A stretch of DNA of 64,000 nucleotides from Woeseiaceae bacterium. Lineage in GTDB: Bacteria; Pseudomonadota; Gammaproteobacteria; Steroidobacterales; Woeseiaceae. The DNA is taken from contig JANQLK010000027.1 in assembly GCA_028280615.1 (NCBI GenBank), forward strand, positions 1 to 64,000, written 5' to 3'. The notes beneath the pieces are model-generated. The model was not told where the DNA came from. It made no database searches and saw only the letters and a list, made by a program, of their open reading frames with translations. A program made the translations under genes and the position numbers. Below are positions 60,536 through 64,000 of this stretch, in pieces; positions within the stretch are counted from its first letter, which is position 1, and every line of letters begins with the position of its first letter.

Positions 60536-61153
60536 CTAATCCGCACAGTACCGACAAGATCCGTACCCACCATCGCTTTTCGGAAAAAAATACGTATCGC
60601 AAAGGCCGATTGCCTGGAGTAACGCCAGTGTCTTTGTATTCAGTCTTTTTTTCTGTTCCGTAGCACAGAGATTCGGCTCCTGCCCGTCGGCAACACTCGA
60701 CGTTGAGTACAACGACTCGGACCAAAACTCAAAATCAAGCTCCCAGTACACGTTTCCCGGTTTGGGTCCGTATATAGAAGAACACTGAAACTCAGACTCA
60801 CCGCCATCACACACCACCACTTGACCGACGTTATCAACCTGCTCCCGGGACCTTGAGATTTCTTCCAGTTCCTCGTCATGAATGCTTCTTGTCATGATCG
60901 CAGCGAAATCCTCAATACCATCAGAATTGAAATCACCAACCAGAAGATCACCCAGGTATTCATCGCTCCGGGCATAGTATTCTTTTACCTTCTCGGAATA
61001 AGGGGCTATCACCTGGAATTCAGGATACCGAGCCTTTAGTACATCCGTGTAGATATCGAGCTTCCCTGGCTCCGCGGAATACGAACAATTTGCCGACAAG
61101 GCCGCAAGGAGAACGATGAAGGAATGTGACTTGGCCGAAAATCGTTGATGCAT
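60536..61153 (-). CDS. Secreted hypothetical protein with an FG-GAP-like calcium-binding motif
   Basis: 205 residues; family not recognised. A signal peptide is likely (basic start, hydrophobic SFIVLLAALSA, then small residues), giving an exported protein. VGDFNSDGIEDFAAIM at about residues 72-87 resembles the D-x-N-x-D-G-x-x-D calcium loop of FG-GAP/VCBS repeats, here in a single copy. Several cysteines follow (VVCDGG, QCSSIYG, LCATE, LCDTYF, SCRYCAD), suggesting disulfides. The start at 61153 was chosen because the signal peptide begins there. Composition is less GC-rich than the core genes, which suggests transfer. Confidence 0.6.
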   Translation of the reverse strand: MHQRFSAKSHSFIVLLAALSANCSYSAEPGKLDIYTDVLKARYPEFQVIAPYSEKVKEYYARSDEYLGDLLVGDFNSDGIEDFAAIMTRSIHDEELEEISRSREQVDNVGQVVVCDGGESEFQCSSIYGPKPGNVYWELDFEFWSESLYSTSSVADGQEPNLCATEQKKRLNTKTLALLQAIGLCDTYFFPKSDGGYGSCRYCAD

Positions 61154-61404
61154 CAAACTGAGTCTCCAATTTCGCGAACGGCCGGTACGGGTCAACAGCT
61201 GGCGATTCTAGCAATTCAGGTCCAATGGCCGGAATCCAAAGTAGAGCAGTCGGTAAGAGAAGTTTCCGCAGTAACGCGACATGAGGAGATCGGTGTGATC
61301 GAAGGAGGTTGATGCTCACCCTCCGGTTCGACAATACGCGCCGGCACTTATCCCCTCACGCCGTTACAATGGCGCCCCACCAATACCGCACACGGAAACA
61401 CAGT
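61154..61404. other. Boundary between accessory segment and aldo/keto reductase
   Basis: 251 nt with no supported gene. A TACAAT box near 61366 could be the -10 for the reductase gene, but no good -35 is visible. GC content rises again towards the right. Confidence 0.35.
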
Positions 61405-62364
61405 ATGAATTACCGCCGACTCGGCAAAGCCGGCATCAAGCTCAGCGAACTCTCCCTGGGTTCCTGGGTGACCTTTCACGGCCAGTTCGGCCTCAAGGAA
61501 ACCGTCGAGATCATGGCCGCCGCCTACGACGCCGGCGTGAACTTCTTCGATAACGCCGAGGGCTATGCGTCTGGCAAGTCCGAGGAAGTCATGGGACAGG
61601 CACTCAAGACGCTCAACTGGCGGCGCGGCTCCTATCTCGTGTCGACCAAGCTTTTCTGGGGCCTGCACGACGCGCCGAACGAGCGCAACACGCTGAATCG
61701 CAAGTATCTCCTCGGCGCGATCGACGGCTCGCTCACGCGTTTCAATCTCGACTACGTCGATCTCCTGTATTGCCATCGGCCCGATCCGGAAACGCCCGTC
61801 GAGGAGACGGTCTGGGCGATGCACAACATCATCGAGCAGGGCAAGGCGCTGTACTGGGGCACGTCGGAGTGGGAGCCCGGCGACATCGTCGAGGCCATTC
61901 AGCTTGCCGAGCGGCACCATTTGCACAAGCCCGTCGTCGAGCAGCCAGTCTACAACCTGTTCGAGCGCGCGCGGCTCGGGCCAGACTACGATGCGGTATA
62001 CGACGACTACGATCTCGGATCGACAACCTGGAGTCCGCTGGCGTCGGGCCTCCTGACCGGTAAGTATTCGAAGGGCATTCCTGAAGGCAGTCGCGGCAGC
62101 GTCGAGGGCCTGGAATTCTTAAAGAGCGAGCTGACCGATCCCGATCGGCTTGCAAAGGTCGACGCGCTGAAGCCGCTTGCCGACGACATGGGCGCAACGC
62201 TCGCGCAGTTCTCGCTGGCCTGGTGTTTGCAGAACCCGAGGGTCAGCTCGGTCATCACGGGCGCGAGCCGGGTCGAGCAGGTGCATGAGAACCTGCGTGC
62301 GCTGGAATTCGTTGACAAGTTCACGCCGGACGTCATGGCGCGGGTCGACGAGATCTTCGCGTGA
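61405..62364 (+). CDS. Aldo/keto reductase (potassium-channel beta-subunit-like group)
   Basis: 319 residues forming a TIM barrel NADPH oxidoreductase. The N-terminus [21 protein letters not shown], Asp and Tyr of the catalytic tetrad in [19 protein letters not shown], Lys in VSTKLFWG and His in [18 protein letters not shown] are all visible. [13 protein letters not shown] and [21 protein letters not shown] match the Kv-beta/YghZ-type group. The natural substrate is unknown, probably small aldehydes. The start at 61405 matches the usual N-terminus. Confidence 0.93.
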   Translation: MNYRRLGKAGIKLSELSLGSWVTFHGQFGLKETVEIMAAAYDAGVNFFDNAEGYASGKSEEVMGQALKTLNWRRGSYLVSTKLFWGLHDAPNERNTLNRKYLLGAIDGSLTRFNLDYVDLLYCHRPDPETPVEETVWAMHNIIEQGKALYWGTSEWEPGDIVEAIQLAERHHLHKPVVEQPVYNLFERARLGPDYDAVYDDYDLGSTTWSPLASGLLTGKYSKGIPEGSRGSVEGLEFLKSELTDPDRLAKVDALKPLADDMGATLAQFSLAWCLQNPRVSSVITGASRVEQVHENLRALEFVDKFTPDVMARVDEIFA

Positions 62365-62374
62365 CGTCTTCTGC

Positions 62375-62758
62375 TCAATCCGGCGCGGAACCCGCGTACG
62401 GATTGGGCGGCAGCAGCTCGTCCGGAACGGCCGCGCGGCGGCCGTGTTCGGCGGGCGGATAATTCTCGGCGAGGTAGGCAATGATGCGCGCTTCCGTATC
62501 GGGGTCGAACTGCCACAGGTTCTGCGTTTTCTGCATCCAGCGAATGAGCTTCAGCCATTTTTGGGCGTCGCCGCGCTGCTGGGTGACGAGCTTGAGCGAA
62601 TGGCAGGCGATGCAGTTGTTGCGAACCAGTTCCCAGTCATCGGCTACCTTAAGGCCGGTCAGAAGGTCGATCTCGGACTCTTCGCTGGCGACTGGGCCGG
62701 TCAGCCCGAGCGCGAGCGCCGCGCTGCCAACAAGAGATGCGAAGCGCACCGGAGTCAT
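62375..62758 (-). CDS. Monohaem c-type cytochrome, sulfite dehydrogenase small-subunit-like
   Basis: 127 residues: a Sec signal peptide (hydrophobic core about residues 8-20, cleavage near VAS), then a single haem site CIACH (Cys49, Cys52, His53); a methionine for the sixth ligand is available in RWMQKTQNLW. It overlaps the molybdoenzyme gene by ATGA, the arrangement of sorA-sorB sulfite:cytochrome c oxidoreductases. It probably accepts electrons from that enzyme in the periplasm. The partnership is inferred. Confidence 0.8.
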   Translation of the reverse strand: MTPVRFASLVGSAALALGLTGPVASEESEIDLLTGLKVADDWELVRNNCIACHSLKLVTQQRGDAQKWLKLIRWMQKTQNLWQFDPDTEARIIAYLAENYPPAEHGRRAAVPDELLPPNPYAGSAPD

Positions 62759-64000
62759 ACCGCCTGCACCGCGATCCGGTGGCAGGCATTGTTCAGGTAG
62801 CCTTTCGGGTTCCAACCCGGAAGCACCATCGGCTGCCGGACGCCCGCGTCATCCGTCGCCCGCGCCCAGATCTCGTAGTAGCCGGCCTGCGGGAAGCGCA
62901 CGCTGGCACGCCAGCGCTGCCAGGCCAGACGGTTCCTGGGTTTTTCGAGCGCCGCGCGCTGCCAGGTGGCGCCGAAATCGATCGAGACGTGCACGGCCTT
63001 CACGCGACGATCCCCGGCCCAGGCATGTCCGCGTGTGGCGAGCGCTTCGCCGAGCGGCGCCTCGATGCCGGACCTCGGGTACGTGACCAGCGATTTGACG
63101 GGCATCGACTCGATGATGCAGAAATCTTCGTGCGGAACGTCGCTGCCCGGCGCTACGGGCTTGCAGGGTACGCGGTAAGACGTGCCCGTCATCTTCGGTC
63201 CGTCGTGCACCCGATCGCGAATCACGATGCGTTTGAGCCACTTGCCGCTGACCGAGCCGGGCCAGCCGCCGACGACGAGCCGCAACGGGTGGCCGTTCAT
63301 CGCCGGGATGTCCTCGCCGTTCATGGCCCAGGCGATCAGCGACTCGTTCTCGAGCGCCTTCGCTATCGGCACGCCGCGCGATATCGGGACCAGGTGAACG
63401 TTGCCGCTCGCATGCGTGTCGGCGCTGTAGTAGGCGACATAGACCGCATCGTCGCGGATGCCGACCTCTTCTAGCACGTCCTTCAGGCGAACGCCGGTCC
63501 ACTCGGGACAGCCGACCGCGCCGACGGTCCATTGGTTGCCCGAGGCGGGCGGCACGAATTCACTGCGGCCGTTGCCGCCGCACTCGAGCTGCAGTGCGTA
63601 GCTGTGGTGCCTGAAGCGCGCCTTGAGCTCGTCGATCGTGAAGGTGACCGTTCGCTCCGCCGACTCGCCGCCGATTTCGAGCGTCCAGGCCGCCGTGTCG
63701 ACGCCGCCCGGCGGCACGCCGTTGTTGCGCACGAACAGGTGCTTCGCGGGGGTAATGTCGTCATCGAGCAGATGCGCGGGCGTTTCGGCGTTCACGGGCC
63801 GATCGTTTAAGACGATGAGCCCTTGCTTGCCCGGAATCTCGAACGGCGAGTCCGTGGCCGCGAGCGCCGCCGGTATCAGGCCGGCCGGCAGCCTGTCGGC
63901 GAACGGGATCGAGGCGCCGAGCGCCGTCGACATCGCGACGAGCCCGCTGCCCTTGAGGAAGCCGCGCCGCGTGACCGGGTCGGTCTTCCGACCCCACGTA
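62755..64000 (-). CDS. Tat-exported sulfite oxidase-family molybdoenzyme (SorA/SoxC-like), 5' end beyond the window
   Basis: The frame is open from 62755 to the right edge, so the true start lies outside. Upstream of the internal Met at 63933 the frame encodes TRRGFLKGSGLVAMSTALGA; RRGFLK (63969-63952) is a clear twin-arginine signal. The mature part has the molybdopterin domain with the molybdenum-ligating cysteine in LECGGNGR, HLVPISRGVP, GHPLRLVVGGWPGSVSGKW and KRIVIRDR, then a dimerisation domain ending in GWNPKGYLNNACHRI. Likely sulfite or a related sulfur compound is oxidised in the periplasm, passing electrons to the adjacent cytochrome c. SorA and SoxC cannot be separated with certainty here. 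Confidence 0.88.
   Translation of the reverse strand, partial: TWGRKTDPVTRRGFLKGSGLVAMSTALGASIPFADRLPAGLIPAALAATDSPFEIPGKQGLIVLNDRPVNAETPAHLLDDDITPAKHLFVRNNGVPPGGVDTAAWTLEIGGESAERTVTFTIDELKARFRHHSYALQLECGGNGRSEFVPPASGNQWTVGAVGCPEWTGVRLKDVLEEVGIRDDAVYVAYYSADTHASGNVHLVPISRGVPIAKALENESLIAWAMNGEDIPAMNGHPLRLVVGGWPGSVSGKWLKRIVIRDRVHDGPKMTGTSYRVPCKPVAPGSDVPHEDFCIIESMPVKSLVTYPRSGIEAPLGEALATRGHAWAGDRRVKAVHVSIDFGATWQRAALEKPRNRLAWQRWRASVRFPQAGYYEIWARATDDAGVRQPMVLPGWNPKGYLNNACHRIAVQAV

Noticed and set aside
60358..60573. A 71-codon minus-strand frame between the two accessory genes
   Set aside because: It overlaps the C-terminus of the exported protein gene, lacks a ribosome site and shows no family pattern; it remains possible only as a remnant.
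61020..61334. A 104-codon minus-strand frame overlapping the start of the exported protein gene
   Set aside because: It overlaps a better-supported gene with a signal peptide and has no recognisable features.
61300..61400. A right-hand attachment site matching the tRNA-Ser 3' end
   Set aside because: No run resembling TTCGAATCCCTCTCTCTCCG is present near the right edge of the accessory segment, and no integrase gene is seen.

Overview
The window is a GC-rich bacterial chromosome segment. Gene content and order point to a gammaproteobacterium: a complete mra/dcw division and cell-wall cluster running into lpxC and secA, then mutT-zapD-coaE, bamD-rluD-pgeF-clpB, pncC-recA-recX-alaS-csrA-tRNA-Ser, and type IV pilus genes beside pilRS and sucCD. 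The pilRS-sucCD-nadE order recalls Xanthomonas-like and related high-GC lineages, but the exact order cannot be fixed from the sequence alone.

Layout. Positions 48-945 hold a minus-strand pair, a MarR regulator and an isoprenylcysteine-methyltransferase-like membrane protein, behind two palindromic operators. RNase P RNA follows at about 1064-1449. From 1.68 to 19.4 kb lies one tightly packed plus-strand division/peptidoglycan cluster (mraZ, rsmH, ftsL, ftsI, murE, murF, mraY, murD, ftsW, murG, murC, murB, ddl, ftsQ, ftsA, ftsZ). Most junctions are ATGA or GTGA overlaps. It is preceded by a promoter with four TGG repeats at exact 10-bp spacing, the expected MraZ operator. Then come lpxC, a divergent DciA-like gene, an M23 LytM-type envelope protein, secA and mutT. 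The 5' leader of the M23 gene contains what reads as a class I cyclic di-GMP (GEMM-I) riboswitch aptamer. This is the most notable observation.

From 25.7 to 35.7 kb the minus strand carries zapD, coaE and the pilus genes pilD, pilC, pilB, two pilins, pilR and pilS. The promoter-distal pilin has a CRP/Vfr-type palindrome upstream, and the first pilin has a textbook sigma-54 promoter, matching the adjacent PilSR system. Positions 35.8-48.5 kb hold sucCD, nadE, bamD (minus), rluD, pgeF, clpB, fmdB, a DUF502 gene, aspS and a small lipase-like hydrolase. Positions 48.5-58.9 kb hold a lipocalin and mutS (minus), a glycosyltransferase, pncC, thpR, recA behind a LexA-like box, recX, alaS, a small unknown gene and csrA.

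At 59.0-61.3 kb the texture changes. The first 21 nt of tRNA-Ser(GCU) are duplicated 186 bp upstream of the intact gene, with a stem-loop-rich insert between the copies. Downstream of the tRNA lie about 2 kb of base composition visibly less GC-rich, carrying only unrecognised genes. This looks like a small tRNA-linked accessory insertion. The window ends with an aldo/keto reductase and a minus-strand pair encoding a c-type cytochrome and a Tat-exported sulfite-oxidase-family molybdoenzyme, which runs off the right edge.

In working terms, most of the window is housekeeping: wall precursor synthesis, divisome assembly, lipid A commitment, Sec export, DNA repair and translation. The regulated surface functions are pili under sigma-54/PilSR and probably CRP, and an envelope M23 protein under a c-di-GMP sensor. 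I found no CRISPR array, prophage, transposase or defence system.
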